Source: Leifsonia sp. 466MF
GTDB lineage: Bacteria; Actinomycetota; Actinomycetes; Actinomycetales; Microbacteriaceae
Length of the DNA stretch: 64,000 bases
Direction: 5' to 3'
NCBI RefSeq assembly: GCF_900100265.1
Contig: NZ_LT629696.1
Span: 2,852,001-2,916,000 of the forward strand
The position numbers and the translations under genes were made by a program. Shown here piece by piece: positions 50,600 to 61,303 of this stretch; the stretch's first letter is position 1; each line of letters begins with the position of its first letter. The notes under the pieces are model-generated. The model searched no databases and had not been told where the DNA came from. It saw only the letters and a program-made list of their open reading frames with translations.

Positions 50600-51769
50600 T
50601 CAGAACAGGGTCGGCTGCACCCCCAATCCGGTCAGGGAGGCGCTCACGATCGACGCCGCATCCGGCGCCTCTCCGTGCGACGCAGCGGATCCCGCCGCCC
50701 CCGCCGCGGACCCTGCCGCACGCACAGCGGACCCCACCAGCTGCCGCTCCCCCTCGTCGTCGCGCAGCATCCCGAGCGCGCTGGAGCGGACCCCGCCGGT
50801 CGTCGGGTCTTCGCGGCCCCGCTCCAGACCATGCGCTCGGATCAGCGGCTTGATGCGTCCGGCCAGCCACCGGCGGTACTCCTGCGGCGCGTAGGTGCCG
50901 CGCCCGTACATGCGGCGATACTGCGGCAACAGCTCGGGATGCTCCTGCCCGAGCCAGAGGTAGAACCACTCCTTGACGCCCGGCTTCAGGTGCAGCGCCG
51001 AATAGAGCACGGAGGTGGCACCCGCCTCCTTCGCCTGCCGCAGCGCCTCGTCGAGATGGGCGCGGGTGTCTGTCAGGTACGGGATGATCGGCATCAGGAA
51101 CACGGAGCAGTCGAGGCCGTGCTCGCGCACCGCGGTGACCGTGGCGAGGCGGGCCTTGGTCGTCGGAGTGCCGGGCTCGATCGACTGCTGCAGATCGTCG
51201 TCGTAGACCGCGATCGACATGGCGAGATCGACGGGCACCCGCTTGTTCGCCTCGACCAGTCGGTCGAGATCGCGCCGCAGCAGGGACCCCTTCGTGAGGA
51301 TGCTGAACGGCGTGCCCGAGTCGGCGAGCGCGTCGATGATCCCGGGCATCAGCCCGTATCGCCCCTCCGCCCGCTGGTACGGATCGGTGTTGGTGCCGAG
51401 AGCCACCGGATGATGACCCCAGCTGGGCTTGGCGAGCTCTTTGCGCAGCACATCGGCCACGTTCACCTTGACGATGATCTCGTTGTCGAAGTCTTTGCCC
51501 GAGTCGAGGTCGAGGTAGGTGTGCGTCGGCCGGGCGAAGCAGTACACGCAGGCGTGCGAGCACCCGCGGTACGGATTGATCGTCCACCCGAACGGCATCG
51601 GCCCTCCACCACCCGGGATGCGGTTGAGCGCCGACTTCGCCAGCACCTCGTGGAACGTGATGCCGGCGAAGTCGGGAGTGCGCACCGAGCGCACCAGGTT
51701 GTTCAGCCGCGCAAGCCCGGGCAGGGCGGACGGCTCATCGACCGACAACTCCTGACCACTCCAGCGCAT
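50600..51769 (-). CDS. Radical SAM protein (Rv2578c family), SOS-controlled
   Basis: A 389-aa radical SAM enzyme with the iron-sulfur motif NPYRGCSHACVYCFARPTHT (Cx3Cx2C) and the downstream GTNTDPYQ...EGRYGLMPGI and FSILTKGSLLRRDLD blocks of the spore-photolyase-like Rv2578c group. The C-terminal ~70 residues are Ala/Gly-rich and probably flexible. A perfect LexA box ends 8 nt before the ATG (51769), so it should be induced by DNA damage. The mycobacterial homologue is reported to belong to the LexA regulon (from memory). The reaction is unknown. Confidence 0.88.
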   Translation of the reverse strand: MRWSGQELSVDEPSALPGLARLNNLVRSVRTPDFAGITFHEVLAKSALNRIPGGGGPMPFGWTINPYRGCSHACVYCFARPTHTYLDLDSGKDFDNEIIVKVNVADVLRKELAKPSWGHHPVALGTNTDPYQRAEGRYGLMPGIIDALADSGTPFSILTKGSLLRRDLDRLVEANKRVPVDLAMSIAVYDDDLQQSIEPGTPTTKARLATVTAVREHGLDCSVFLMPIIPYLTDTRAHLDEALRQAKEAGATSVLYSALHLKPGVKEWFYLWLGQEHPELLPQYRRMYGRGTYAPQEYRRWLAGRIKPLIRAHGLERGREDPTTGGVRSSALGMLRDDEGERQLVGSAVRAAGSAAGAAGSAASHGEAPDAASIVSASLTGLGVQPTLF

Positions 51770-51775
51770 GTCCCT

Positions 51776-51795
51776 ATTCGAACATATGTTCGAAT
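51776..51795. promoter_or_regulatory. LexA (SOS) box upstream of radical SAM gene
   Basis: TCGAACATATGTTCGA (51778-51793) is a perfect match to the actinobacterial SOS consensus TCGAAC-N4-GTTCGA. The dyad extends to 20 bp (51776-51795). It is centred about 16 nt before the radical SAM start codon and immediately after the ABC-F stop codon. Confidence 0.93.
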
Positions 51796-51796
51796 C

Positions 51797-53410
51797 TTAA
51801 GCAAGATGCACCGTCTCTCCTCTCCAGCCCGAGCGGAGCCAGCGGTCGTGGCTCGCCACCACGACCGCGCCCGGATAGGCGCCCAGTGCATCCTCCAACT
51901 CCGACGCGAGCGTCAGCGAGAGGTGGTTGGTCGGCTCGTCGAGCAGGAACACGTGCGGCGGACGGGCGAGGATCAGAGCCAGCGCGAGCCGGCGCTGCTG
52001 ACCGACGGACAGCGTGCCCACCGCCCGATCGACGTCGCGCGGGGCGATGAGCCCGAGCGAGGTGAGCGGCACCGCTTCCGACCGCCGCTCCCCCATCGCC
52101 GACTCGTAGATCCGGCGCGGTGAGAGCGCAGGATCGGCGAACCGCACATCCTGCTCCAGCAATCCGACGCGGAGACCGCGCCGTCGCTGCACGGCACCGC
52201 TCGCCGGCTCGAGGCGGCCGGCGAGCACCGACAGCAGGGTCGACTTGCCCGCTCCGTTCGCCCCCGTCACCAGGATGCGGCTCGCGGGCGCGACGACGAA
52301 CTCCTCGACCCGGAGACGGCCCGGGATGTGCACCCCGCGCGCCTGGACGAGCAACCCCGAACCGTCGCCAAGCACCTGGAACCCCGACGGGATCCCCGCG
52401 AAGGCCAAACGGGCGGGCGGCTTCCGCACCTGGTCGGCGCGCAGCTCCTGCAGTCGCCCGTCCGCGTTGCGGACACGTCGGCTGATCTGGCGATCGAGAG
52501 CGTTGCCCTTGAACGCCTTGGCGAACTTGTCGTTGTCGCGCACTTTCCCCGACCAGGCGATGGACCGGGCAGTAACGTCAACGGCATGCTCGAGCTCCTT
52601 GAGCTCGTGCTGCTCATCGGCGTACTGCTTCTCCCATCGCGCCCGTTCCGCCTCCTTCTCGGCCAGATACGCGCTGTACCCTCCGCCGAAGACCGTGGTG
52701 CCCGAGCGCGCGGGGTCGAGGTCGAGCAGCCTGGTGGCCACCGCATCGAGGAACGCGCGGTCGTGGCTGGCGAATACGACCGGTCCCGCCCATCCCCGCA
52801 GCTGTCGCTCCAGGAAGGCCGCCGCCTCGTCGTCCAGGTGGTTCGTCGGCTCGTCGAGCAGCAGGGCCTCCGGGCGGGCGAGGAGCAGCGCGGCGAGAGC
52901 GAACCGGCTGCGTTGACCACCGGAGACCTCGCTCAGCCTCCGCGACAGCGGGATGTCACCGACCCCGAGTCCGTCGAGCAACTCGTCCCGGCGCGCCTCG
53001 ACGCTCCAGATCTCGGCGCGTTCGGCCGCCGCGAGGGCAGCGTCGTAACGAGCATCGGTGATCGGGTCGCCGGAGCCGAGCGCGGAGGCCGCCTCCTCGA
53101 GTTCGCGCTCGATCGCACGGACATCGGTGAGCGCATCCTCGATCAGCGCTGCGAGCGTCTCGCCCGGCTCGAACCGCACCTCCTGCCAGAGGAAGCCGGT
53201 CCGTTCCGGCCGGGTCAGCGCGCCTGCGTCCGGTGTCTCGGCACCGGCCAGGACGCGCAGCAGAGTGGACTTGCCCGCACCGTTCTCGCCGATGAGGCCG
53301 AGCCGGGCGCCGGGGCCGACGGTCAGCGAGACGTCGGTGAGCACGCGACGCTCTCCGTAGGTGACCGAGACGCCGTCGGCGCGCAGCGGGGTGAGAGTGA
53401 TCGTTGGCAT
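51797..53410 (-). CDS. ABC-F family ATPase (ribosome-protection type)
   Basis: A 537-aa soluble tandem ABC protein without membrane domains. Each half has Walker A (GENGAGKST; GANGAGKST), a signature (SEVSGGQRSR; LSVGQQRRL) and Walker B (ALLLDEPTNHLDD; VFLLDEPTNHLSL). The linker (about 245-330; EKEAERARWEKQYADEQHEL) is the P-site/antibiotic-domain helix pair. Such proteins displace antibiotics from ribosomes or regulate translation. The long linker and structured leader favour an antibiotic-response role, but no drug can be named. ATG 53410 follows a GGAAAGG site. Confidence 0.88.
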   Translation of the reverse strand: MPTITLTPLRADGVSVTYGERRVLTDVSLTVGPGARLGLIGENGAGKSTLLRVLAGAETPDAGALTRPERTGFLWQEVRFEPGETLAALIEDALTDVRAIERELEEAASALGSGDPITDARYDAALAAAERAEIWSVEARRDELLDGLGVGDIPLSRRLSEVSGGQRSRFALAALLLARPEALLLDEPTNHLDDEAAAFLERQLRGWAGPVVFASHDRAFLDAVATRLLDLDPARSGTTVFGGGYSAYLAEKEAERARWEKQYADEQHELKELEHAVDVTARSIAWSGKVRDNDKFAKAFKGNALDRQISRRVRNADGRLQELRADQVRKPPARLAFAGIPSGFQVLGDGSGLLVQARGVHIPGRLRVEEFVVAPASRILVTGANGAGKSTLLSVLAGRLEPASGAVQRRRGLRVGLLEQDVRFADPALSPRRIYESAMGERRSEAVPLTSLGLIAPRDVDRAVGTLSVGQQRRLALALILARPPHVFLLDEPTNHLSLTLASELEDALGAYPGAVVVASHDRWLRSGWRGETVHLA

Positions 53411-53452
53411 GGGGAACCGCCTTTCCGGGCGCTCCACGAGGAGCGGTTTCCC
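53411..53452 (-). promoter_or_regulatory. Structured leader enclosing the ABC-F ribosome site
   Basis: On the minus strand an inner hairpin (GCTCC-4nt-GGAGC, 53431-53444) precedes the Shine-Dalgarno GGAAAGG. The flanking segments GGGAAACCGC (53452-53443) and GCGGTTCCCC (53420-53411) can pair in 9 of 10 positions, enclosing the ribosome site immediately before ATG 53410. This fits translational or transcriptional attenuation, as known for other ABC-F resistance genes. It is inference from pairing only. Confidence 0.5.
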
Positions 53453-53639
53453 GCCGGGCGATCTCCGTCGTGAGTGGCGCCGGAGCGCCCAGGTGCCTGA
53501 CCGGGCAGCGCAGCGACCGAAGGGTCCTCACTCACATCGACGGCGCCTCAGGCGCGGGACGTCAGGAGGTTCTCACTTCATAGCGTGGACGACCATACCA
53601 GGCCGTCCACGCGGCTGTCCAGAGGACATGTCCAGAGGA

Positions 53640-55115
53640 CTACTGCTGCAGCTGCAGGGTCTCCGCCGTGGTGTCGAGCACGCGCTTGGCCTCGTCCGGT
53701 CGATCGTTCAGCGTCGTTCCGACCGTCGGGATCAGTTCCTTCAGCGTCGGCAGCCAGTCGCCGAAACGGTCGGGGAAGCAGTGCTTCAGCAGATCCACCA
53801 TGATCGGGACGGCGGTGGATGCGCCCGGCGAGGCTCCGAGGAGACCGGCGATCGAGCCGTCCTCCGCCGCGACCACCTCGGTGCCGAACTGGAGGACGCC
53901 GCCCTTCTTGGCATCCTTCTTCATCACCTGCACGCGCTGGCCTGCGGTGATCAGCTCCCAGTCGTCCATCTTGGCGGTCGGCATGAACTCCTGCAGCGCC
54001 TTCAGCTTCTTCGCGCGGTTGGCGAGGAGCTCGCCGACGAGGTACTTGATGAGGTCGAAGTTGTCGCGGGCGACCGCCAGCATGGGGCCGATGTTGCCGG
54101 GGCGGACGGAGCCGGGCAGGTCGAACCAGGAGCCCGTCTTCAGGAACTTCGGGCTGAAACCGGCGTACGGGCCGAACAGCAGCGAGGCCTGGCCGTCGAC
54201 GACACGGGTGTCGAGGTGCGGCACCGACATCGGCGGGGCCCCGACGGCGGCCTTGCCGTAGACCTTCGCCTGGTGCTGAGCGACCAGCTTCGGGTTGGTG
54301 GTCCGCAGGAACTGACCGGAGATCGGGAAGCCGCCGAAGCCCTTGATCTCCGGGATGCCGGACTTCTGGAGCAGGTGCAGCGCGCCGCCGCCCGCGCCGA
54401 CGAAGACGAACCGTGCGGTCGCGACGTGCGGGGTGTTGCCGACCTCGTGCTTGACGGAGAGCCGCCAGAGGCCGTCCTTGGTGCGCTTGATGCTGCGGAC
54501 GGTGTGATTGAGCGCGAGCTCCGCGCCGTTCTCGATCAGGTTGTCGATGAGCGCACGCGTCAGAGCGCCGAAGTCGACGTCGGTGCCGGACGTCTGACGG
54601 GTCGCGGCGATGCGCTGCTTCGCGTTGCGCTTCTTGGTGAGCAGCGGCGTCCACTCTCCGATGACGGCAGGGTCTTCGGAGTACTCCATGCCGGCGAACA
54701 GCGGCTGGTCCTTCAGCGCCTCGTAGCGCTTCCGGAGGTAGCGCACGTTGTCCCGGCCGCGCACGAACGTCATGTGAGGCGTTGAGTTGATGAACGTGTG
54801 CGGCTCGGGCAGGTCGCCCGCGGCCACGAGGCTCGCCCAGAACTGCCGGCTCAGCTGGAACTGCTCGTTGATGCTGATCGCCTTGGCGGGGTCGACGGTG
54901 CCGTCGGAGGCCTCGGGCATGTAGTTGAGCTCGCACAGGGCGGCATGGCCGGTGCCGGCGTTGTTCCACGGGTTCGACGACTCCTGGGCCACTTCGCCCA
55001 GGCGCTCGTAGATGCGGATGCTCCAGTCGGGCTGGACACGCTGGATCATGGCCCCGAGCGTCGCACTCATGATGCCGCCGCCGATCAGGACGACGTCGAT
55101 GGGAGAATTGCTCAC
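53640..55115 (-). CDS. mqo: Malate:quinone oxidoreductase
   Basis: A 491-aa peripheral-membrane FAD enzyme that oxidises malate to oxaloacetate and passes electrons to quinones (TCA cycle). The dinucleotide-binding start [53 protein letters not shown] and the C-terminal [20 protein letters not shown] are diagnostic. A 24-bp palindrome lies about 65 bp upstream of ATG 55115 and may be an operator. Confidence 0.95.
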   Translation of the reverse strand: MSNSPIDVVLIGGGIMSATLGAMIQRVQPDWSIRIYERLGEVAQESSNPWNNAGTGHAALCELNYMPEASDGTVDPAKAISINEQFQLSRQFWASLVAAGDLPEPHTFINSTPHMTFVRGRDNVRYLRKRYEALKDQPLFAGMEYSEDPAVIGEWTPLLTKKRNAKQRIAATRQTSGTDVDFGALTRALIDNLIENGAELALNHTVRSIKRTKDGLWRLSVKHEVGNTPHVATARFVFVGAGGGALHLLQKSGIPEIKGFGGFPISGQFLRTTNPKLVAQHQAKVYGKAAVGAPPMSVPHLDTRVVDGQASLLFGPYAGFSPKFLKTGSWFDLPGSVRPGNIGPMLAVARDNFDLIKYLVGELLANRAKKLKALQEFMPTAKMDDWELITAGQRVQVMKKDAKKGGVLQFGTEVVAAEDGSIAGLLGASPGASTAVPIMVDLLKHCFPDRFGDWLPTLKELIPTVGTTLNDRPDEAKRVLDTTAETLQLQQ

Positions 55116-55181
55116 CCGTCAATCCTATGATGCGGCGGCCATCCGACCGCCCGCAGGCGCGGACACGGCCGACGGCGAGGA

Positions 55182-55205
55182 AGTTGTCTCGATATCGAGA
55201 CAACT
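55182..55205. promoter_or_regulatory. 24-bp perfect palindrome upstream of mqo
   Basis: AGTTGTCTCGAT (55182-55193) is followed at once by its exact reverse complement (55194-55205), a loop-less 24-bp dyad in the asd-mqo gap. Lack of a loop and T-tract favours an operator for a dimeric regulator rather than a terminator. The core TCTCGATATCGAGA resembles MarR-type operators, but no regulator gene is adjacent. Confidence 0.75.
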
Positions 55206-55236
55206 CCGCTCGCCGCGACCGAACGGCCCGAGTGGA

Positions 55237-56349
<1,113 letters not shown>

Positions 56350-56392
56350 TCAACCGCGCCGGTCGCGCGGCCATTCCCGTTCGGCGAGCGAA

Positions 56393-57679
56393 CTACCGGC
56401 CGGTGCCGGCGTAGACGACGGCCTTCTCGTCCCCGTCGAGCCCGAAGGCCGTGTGGACGACACGGGCGGCCTCGGCGACCGTGTCGGCGCGGGTGACGAC
56501 CGAGATGCGGATCTCGCTGGTGGAGATCATCTCGATGTTGATGCCCGCGTCGTAGAGCGCTTCGAAGAGCTTCGCCGAGACGCCGGAGTTGGTGCGCATC
56601 CCGGCGCCGACCAGGGCCAGCTTGCCGATCTGGTCGTCGTACTGCAGCGACTGGTAGCCGACCTCGTCGCGCTCGGCGGTGAGGGCGGTCAGCACGCGCT
56701 GCCCCTCCGACTTGGGAAGGGTGAAGGAGATGTCGGTGAGGCTCGTCGCCGCAGCGGACACGTTCTGGACGATCATGTCGACGTTCGCGTTCGCCTTCGC
56801 GACGATCTTGAAGATCTGCGCGGCCTTGCCGGGCACGTCGGGCACGCCGACGACGGTGATCTTGGCCTCGCTCAGGTCGGTGGCCACGCCGGAGATGATG
56901 GGCTCTTCCACGGTTCCATCCTTCTTGGCGGCCTCGGCGGCCGCTGCTTCGTTGAGGACATACGTGCCCTCCTTGTTGGAGAACGACGAGCGCACGTGCA
57001 GGGTCACGTTGTGACGCCGTGCGTACTCGACGGCGCGGATGTGCAGCACCTTCGCGCCGGCCGCCGCGAGCTCCAGCATCTCCTCGCTGGTGATGCGGTC
57101 GATCTTGCGGGCGAGCGGCACCTGCCGCGGATCGGAGGTGAAGACGCCGTCGACATCGGTGTAGATCTCACAGACCTCCGCGCCGAGGGCGGCGGCGAGG
57201 GCGACGGCCGTCGTGTCGGACCCGCCGCGACCGAGCGTGGTGATGTCGCGCGACTCGCGGCTGAACCCCTGGAATCCGGCGACGATCGCGATGGCGCCCT
57301 CGGTCAGCGCATCCTGGATGCGGCCGGGCGTGACGTCGACGATGCGCGCGGAGCCGTGCTGCGCGTCGGTGATCATGCCGGCCTGGCTGCCGGTGAACGA
57401 GCGCGCGTCGTATCCCATGCTCTTGATCGCCATCGCGAGCAGCGCCATGGAGATGCGCTCGCCCGCGGTGAGCAGCATGTCGAGCTCGCGGGGCGCGGGG
57501 ATCGGGGTGACCTCGTGCGCCAGGTCGATGAGTTCGTCCGTCGTGTCGCCCATCGCGGAGACGGCGACGACGACCTCGTTGCCGGCCTTGCGCGTCTCGA
57601 CGATGCGCTTCGCGACGCGCTTGATGCTCTCAGCTGTCGCGACGGACGAACCGCCGAACTTCTGGACGATGAGGGCCAC
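56393..57679 (-). CDS. lysC: Aspartokinase
   Basis: A 428-aa aspartate kinase, the first step of the aspartate family pathway. KFGGSS (near residue 7), the FTGSQAGMI and [18 protein letters not shown] motifs, and two C-terminal ACT domains (about 270-425) for feedback by lysine/threonine are present. GTG 57679 was chosen because AGGAG stands 5 nt before it and it yields the family start [12 protein letters not shown]; an upstream GTG at 57697 is less likely. Related corynebacterial genes also make a separate beta subunit from an internal start, which could apply here. Confidence 0.95.
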   Translation of the reverse strand: MALIVQKFGGSSVATAESIKRVAKRIVETRKAGNEVVVAVSAMGDTTDELIDLAHEVTPIPAPRELDMLLTAGERISMALLAMAIKSMGYDARSFTGSQAGMITDAQHGSARIVDVTPGRIQDALTEGAIAIVAGFQGFSRESRDITTLGRGGSDTTAVALAAALGAEVCEIYTDVDGVFTSDPRQVPLARKIDRITSEEMLELAAAGAKVLHIRAVEYARRHNVTLHVRSSFSNKEGTYVLNEAAAAEAAKKDGTVEEPIISGVATDLSEAKITVVGVPDVPGKAAQIFKIVAKANANVDMIVQNVSAAATSLTDISFTLPKSEGQRVLTALTAERDEVGYQSLQYDDQIGKLALVGAGMRTNSGVSAKLFEALYDAGINIEMISTSEIRISVVTRADTVAEAARVVHTAFGLDGDEKAVVYAGTGR

Positions 57680-57699
57680 AGACTCTCCTGAACTCACGG

Positions 57700-58126
57700 G
57701 CTTCCCATCCTACCGATCGGGATATGACCGTTCCTTCATGTGACGACACCTGTTGACAAGGACGGTCATCGGAGGACGTGTGCGTGCGGTGTGCCCGAAC
57801 GGAGGAGTTCGCGGGGCGTTACGGAGCCGTCTTCCTCCGTTGAGGAGCGGCACACGGCGTGGCGGGTGAGGACTCCTCCGTTCTGGACGAGGCACGACGT
57901 GATGCGGAAGGGAGGAGTCTGCGCGCGAGATGGACGGGATCTGCGTAGAACGGAGGTCGATGCCCCGCCGTGGAGGTGGGAACTCCTCCGTTTTGCACCG
58001 TGGGAGTGGGGCTCGGCGGAAGTGGGGGCTGGGCGGAGTGGGGGCTGAGCGGAGGTGGTCAGGCCGGGCGGAGGTGGGGGCTGGGCGGGAGTGGGGGCTG
58101 GGCGGAGGTGGTCAGGCCGGGCGAGG
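57700..58126. repeat. Repeat-rich gene-free gap between lysC and recR
   Basis: No gene is supported. The 11-mer ACTCCTCCGTT occurs at 57872-57882 and 57982-57992. Variants appear as AACGGAGGA (57798-57806) pairing with TCCTCCGTT (57833-57841), and as further AACGGAGG/GGAGGAGT copies nearby. From about 58005 to 58120, G-rich units (gggggctgggcgg; ggaggtggtcaggccgggcg) repeat in tandem. This looks like a REP-like mosaic or degenerate minisatellite; strand asymmetry (G-rich plus strand) is strong. Confidence 0.75.
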
Positions 58127-58723
58127 TCAGGAGACCTGGCGGCGGCCCTCGAACGCGCGGCCGAGCGTGACCTCGTCGGCGTACTCGAGGTCGCCGCCGA
58201 CCGGCAGGCCGGAGGCGAGCCGCGTCACGCGGATCTCGAGCGTGGTGAGCAGGCGGCTGAGGTAGGTGGCGGTGGCCTCGCCCTCGAGGTTCGGATCGGT
58301 GGCGATGATCACCTCCTGAACCGTGCCGTCGGCGAGTCGCTGCATCAGCTGGCGGATGCGCAGGTCGTCGGGCCCGACGCCGTCGATGGGGCTGATCGCC
58401 CCGCCGAGCACGTGGTACAGCCCGCGGAACTCGCGGGTGCGCTCGATCGCGACGACGTCCTTCGCCTCCTCCACCACGCAGATGAGGTTCGGTGTGCGCC
58501 TCGGGTCACGACAGATGGAGCAGGTGACCTCCTCCGACACGTTTCCGCAGATCTCGCAGAAGCGCACCTTGTCGCGCACCTCGAGCAGCACCTCCGCGAG
58601 GCGGGTGACGTCGAACGTCTCGGTCTGCAGGATGTGGAACGCGATGCGCTGAGCGGACTTCGGGCCGATGCCCGGCAGCCGCCCGAGCTCGTCGATCAGC
58701 TCCTGGACGATGCCTTCGTACAC
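58127..58723 (-). CDS. recR: Recombination protein RecR
   Basis: A 198-aa RecFOR-pathway protein for gap repair. The N-terminal HhH region ([20 protein letters not shown]), four-Cys zinc finger ([16 protein letters not shown]), and Toprim domain ([35 protein letters not shown]) are complete. ATG 58723 is 3 nt after the dnaX stop, a widely conserved dnaX-recR operon (usually with a YbaB gene between them, which is absent here). Confidence 0.96.
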   Translation of the reverse strand: MYEGIVQELIDELGRLPGIGPKSAQRIAFHILQTETFDVTRLAEVLLEVRDKVRFCEICGNVSEEVTCSICRDPRRTPNLICVVEEAKDVVAIERTREFRGLYHVLGGAISPIDGVGPDDLRIRQLMQRLADGTVQEVIIATDPNLEGEATATYLSRLLTTLEIRVTRLASGLPVGGDLEYADEVTLGRAFEGRRQVS

Positions 58724-58726
58724 CGG

Positions 58727-61255
58727 CTACCTCATCCCCGGGGTCGGAGGTGCAGGCTGCTCCTCGATGAAGGTGGCTCCGAGGATCTCGCGCACCACAG
58801 CTTCGCCGTACCGCTGCGGCTGCTGGAAGGTCGGCGTTCGGGAGCCTGCGGCCGGGGCGGAGGACGGGCGCGCGGCGCGTGAGGCATCGCCGGACGATGC
58901 GCTCTCGGCACTGCGCGCAGGCTGAGCCGACGGGGCAGCGGACGGAGCGGCGGCAGCCGTCGCGGACGGAGCGGCGGCCCAGTCGCCCACGGGCTCCTCC
59001 GGGACGGGCGGCTCGAACGGCGGCTCGATCTCGGGCGGAGGGACGTCGTCGTACGGCGGCTCCTCCGGCGCTGGGGCGCCCTGCGGGGCGGCGGCAGGCG
59101 CTGGTGCCTGAGGTGCTGCCGCCGGCGCGGCCGGACGCTCCATGGTCGCCACCGCGGACGTCACCGTTGCGGCCGCCTCGGCCGTCTCGCGCGACGAGGG
59201 GATGGTGACCGTCGCCCACTCCGTGACCACGGCCGCCGGGGCGGCGGCGTCCGAGGACGTGGTGCGAGTCGACGCCGCGTCGGTTGCTGTCGACCTCGGG
59301 GAGGCGGTGTCGCGCTGAACCGGAGTGCTCGGAGCGGATGCCGTGCGGGCGGCCGGCGTCGCCTCGCGAGCGTCGCCGGGCTCGGCGCCCGGCCAGGTCT
59401 CGGCCGCGGGCGCGGCGGGCGCACCGGCGGAGGGGCGGGGCGACCCGCCCGACCCGGGAGCCGAGTCGGCCTTCGCGATGAACTTCACGCGGATGCCGAG
59501 GACGTCGACGATCGCCTGACGGAGGTACTCGCTGACGCCCGGGGCACCGCCGGCGTCGGGCTGCCGGAAGCTCTGGACGTCGTTGTCGCTCGGGAACGAC
59601 AGCGACAGGACGTCGCCGTTCAGCGAGCGCACCTGCGCGGTGAACACGACCATCCAGGCGCTGCGCTTCGCCCGCTGCACGGCGTCGAGGATCTGCGGCC
59701 AGGCGTCCTTGACCTGCTGCGTGGTGACGGGGCCGACGGCGGCCGCCGCGGGAGCCGGAGACGCAGCGGGCGCGGAGGGCTGTTCCGTGGGAGCCGGCGC
59801 CGCGGCGGGCTTCTCCGCCGGCGGCGTGACCGTCGCGGCTTCTGCGGCGGGCTCTGCCTCGGCACCCGCATCTGCCGGGGCAGCACCGGCAGCCGGAGCG
59901 GCACCCGCAGTGGATGCGGCGACGGGAGCAGGAGCGGGCTCCGGCGCGGGAGCAGCGGGGGCAGCAGCTGCGGCACGAACCGGCTCGCGCGGCGGAGCCG
60001 AGTTCGCCGCGGCCGGCGCACCGCGCTCGGCGGCCGCACGCTCCGTCCGACCGGACTCGGCACGACCGGGCTCGGAGCCGATGGCGTCGCTCACGCCGAC
60101 GCGGCGCTCGAGCCGCTCTACGCGGGCGAGCGCACCGCGCTCGCTCTCGTCGCTCGACGGCACGAGCACGCGGGCGATCATGAGTTCGAGGTGGAGCCGC
60201 GGCGATGTCGCGCCGGTCATCTCGGTGAGCGCGGCGTTCACGATGTCAGCGGCACGGCTGAGCTCGGCCGCGCCGAACTTCATGGCCTGCACGCCCATCC
60301 GGTCGAGCTCGTCCTGTGGGACTCCGCGGAGCACGGCCGCAGCCCCCTCGACACTCGTCGCGGCGACCACGATCAGGTCGCGCAGCCGCTCCAGCAGGTC
60401 TTCGACGAACCGCCGGGGGTCCTGCCCCGTCTGGATGACGCGGTCGACCGCGGCGAAGGCGCCCGCCGCATCCCGAGCCGAGATCGCGTCGATGACGTCG
60501 TCGAGCAGCGCGGCGTGCGTGTAACCGAGGAGGGCGACCGCCCGCTCGTAGTCGATGGCGCTTCCCTCGGACCCGGCCATCAGCTGGTCGAGCAGGGAGA
60601 GCGTGTCGCGCGGCGAACCGCCGCCCGCGCGCACCACCAGCGGGAGGACGCCCGGTGCGACCGTCATGCCCTCGCTGTCGCACAGGCTCTGCACGTACTC
60701 CAGCATCTGCGCGGGAGGGACGAGGCGGAACGGGTAGTGGTGGGTGCGGGAGCGGATGGTCCCGATGACTTTCTCGGGCTCCGTCGTCGCGAAGATGAAC
60801 TTCACGTGCTCCGGCGGCTCCTCCACGATCTTCAGCAGAGCGTTGAAGCCCTGCGGGGTGACCATGTGCGCCTCGTCGAGGATGAAGATCTTGTAGCGGT
60901 CGCGGGCCGGGGCGAAGATCGCACGCTCGCGGATGTCGCGCGCGTCGTCGACGCCGTTGTGGCTGGCCGCGTCGATCTCGACCACGTCGAGGGAGCCGCC
61001 GCCGTCGCGGCTCAGCTCGATGCAGCTGGCGCACTTCCCGCACGGGGTGTCGGTGGGGCCCTCCGCACAGTTCAGGCAGCGGGCCAGGATGCGGGCCGAC
61101 GTGGTCTTGCCGCAGCCGCGGGGACCCGAGAAGAGATAGGCGTGATTCACCCGGTTGGTGCGCAGCGCCGTCATCAGCGGCTCCGTCACCTGAGACTGGC
61201 CGATCATCTCGGCGAAGGTGTCGGGCCGGTAGCGGCGATACAGGGCGGTTACCAC
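58727..61255 (-). CDS. dnaX: DNA polymerase III subunit gamma/tau
   Basis: An 842-aa clamp-loader ATPase. Walker A SGPRGCGKT (43-51), zinc cysteines C60, C63, C72, C75 and C78, DEAH-like FILDEAHMV and sensor 2 regions lie in the first ~370 residues. A very long Ala/Pro-rich linker (about 370-500 and 620-830) flanks a tau-like domain (VKDAWPQILDAVQRAKRSAW). The linker is unusually extended and low-complexity. No A-rich slippage site is visible, so a shorter gamma form is not evident. GTG/ATG start near 61255. Confidence 0.95.
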   Translation of the reverse strand: MVTALYRRYRPDTFAEMIGQSQVTEPLMTALRTNRVNHAYLFSGPRGCGKTTSARILARCLNCAEGPTDTPCGKCASCIELSRDGGGSLDVVEIDAASHNGVDDARDIRERAIFAPARDRYKIFILDEAHMVTPQGFNALLKIVEEPPEHVKFIFATTEPEKVIGTIRSRTHHYPFRLVPPAQMLEYVQSLCDSEGMTVAPGVLPLVVRAGGGSPRDTLSLLDQLMAGSEGSAIDYERAVALLGYTHAALLDDVIDAISARDAAGAFAAVDRVIQTGQDPRRFVEDLLERLRDLIVVAATSVEGAAAVLRGVPQDELDRMGVQAMKFGAAELSRAADIVNAALTEMTGATSPRLHLELMIARVLVPSSDESERGALARVERLERRVGVSDAIGSEPGRAESGRTERAAAERGAPAAANSAPPREPVRAAAAAPAAPAPEPAPAPVAASTAGAAPAAGAAPADAGAEAEPAAEAATVTPPAEKPAAAPAPTEQPSAPAASPAPAAAAVGPVTTQQVKDAWPQILDAVQRAKRSAWMVVFTAQVRSLNGDVLSLSFPSDNDVQSFRQPDAGGAPGVSEYLRQAIVDVLGIRVKFIAKADSAPGSGGSPRPSAGAPAAPAAETWPGAEPGDAREATPAARTASAPSTPVQRDTASPRSTATDAASTRTTSSDAAAPAAVVTEWATVTIPSSRETAEAAATVTSAVATMERPAAPAAAPQAPAPAAAPQGAPAPEEPPYDDVPPPEIEPPFEPPVPEEPVGDWAAAPSATAAAAPSAAPSAQPARSAESASSGDASRAARPSSAPAAGSRTPTFQQPQRYGEAVVREILGATFIEEQPAPPTPGMR

Positions 61256-61303
61256 TCACACATGCTACTCACCGCCGCCGACATTCGGCTGGGTCGGCGA
61301 CGA

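Noticed and set aside
53323..53535. Leader peptide ORF before the ABC-F gene
   Set aside because: The GTG frame overlaps the ABC-F coding start out of frame and lacks a clear ribosome site; only the RNA structure is reported.
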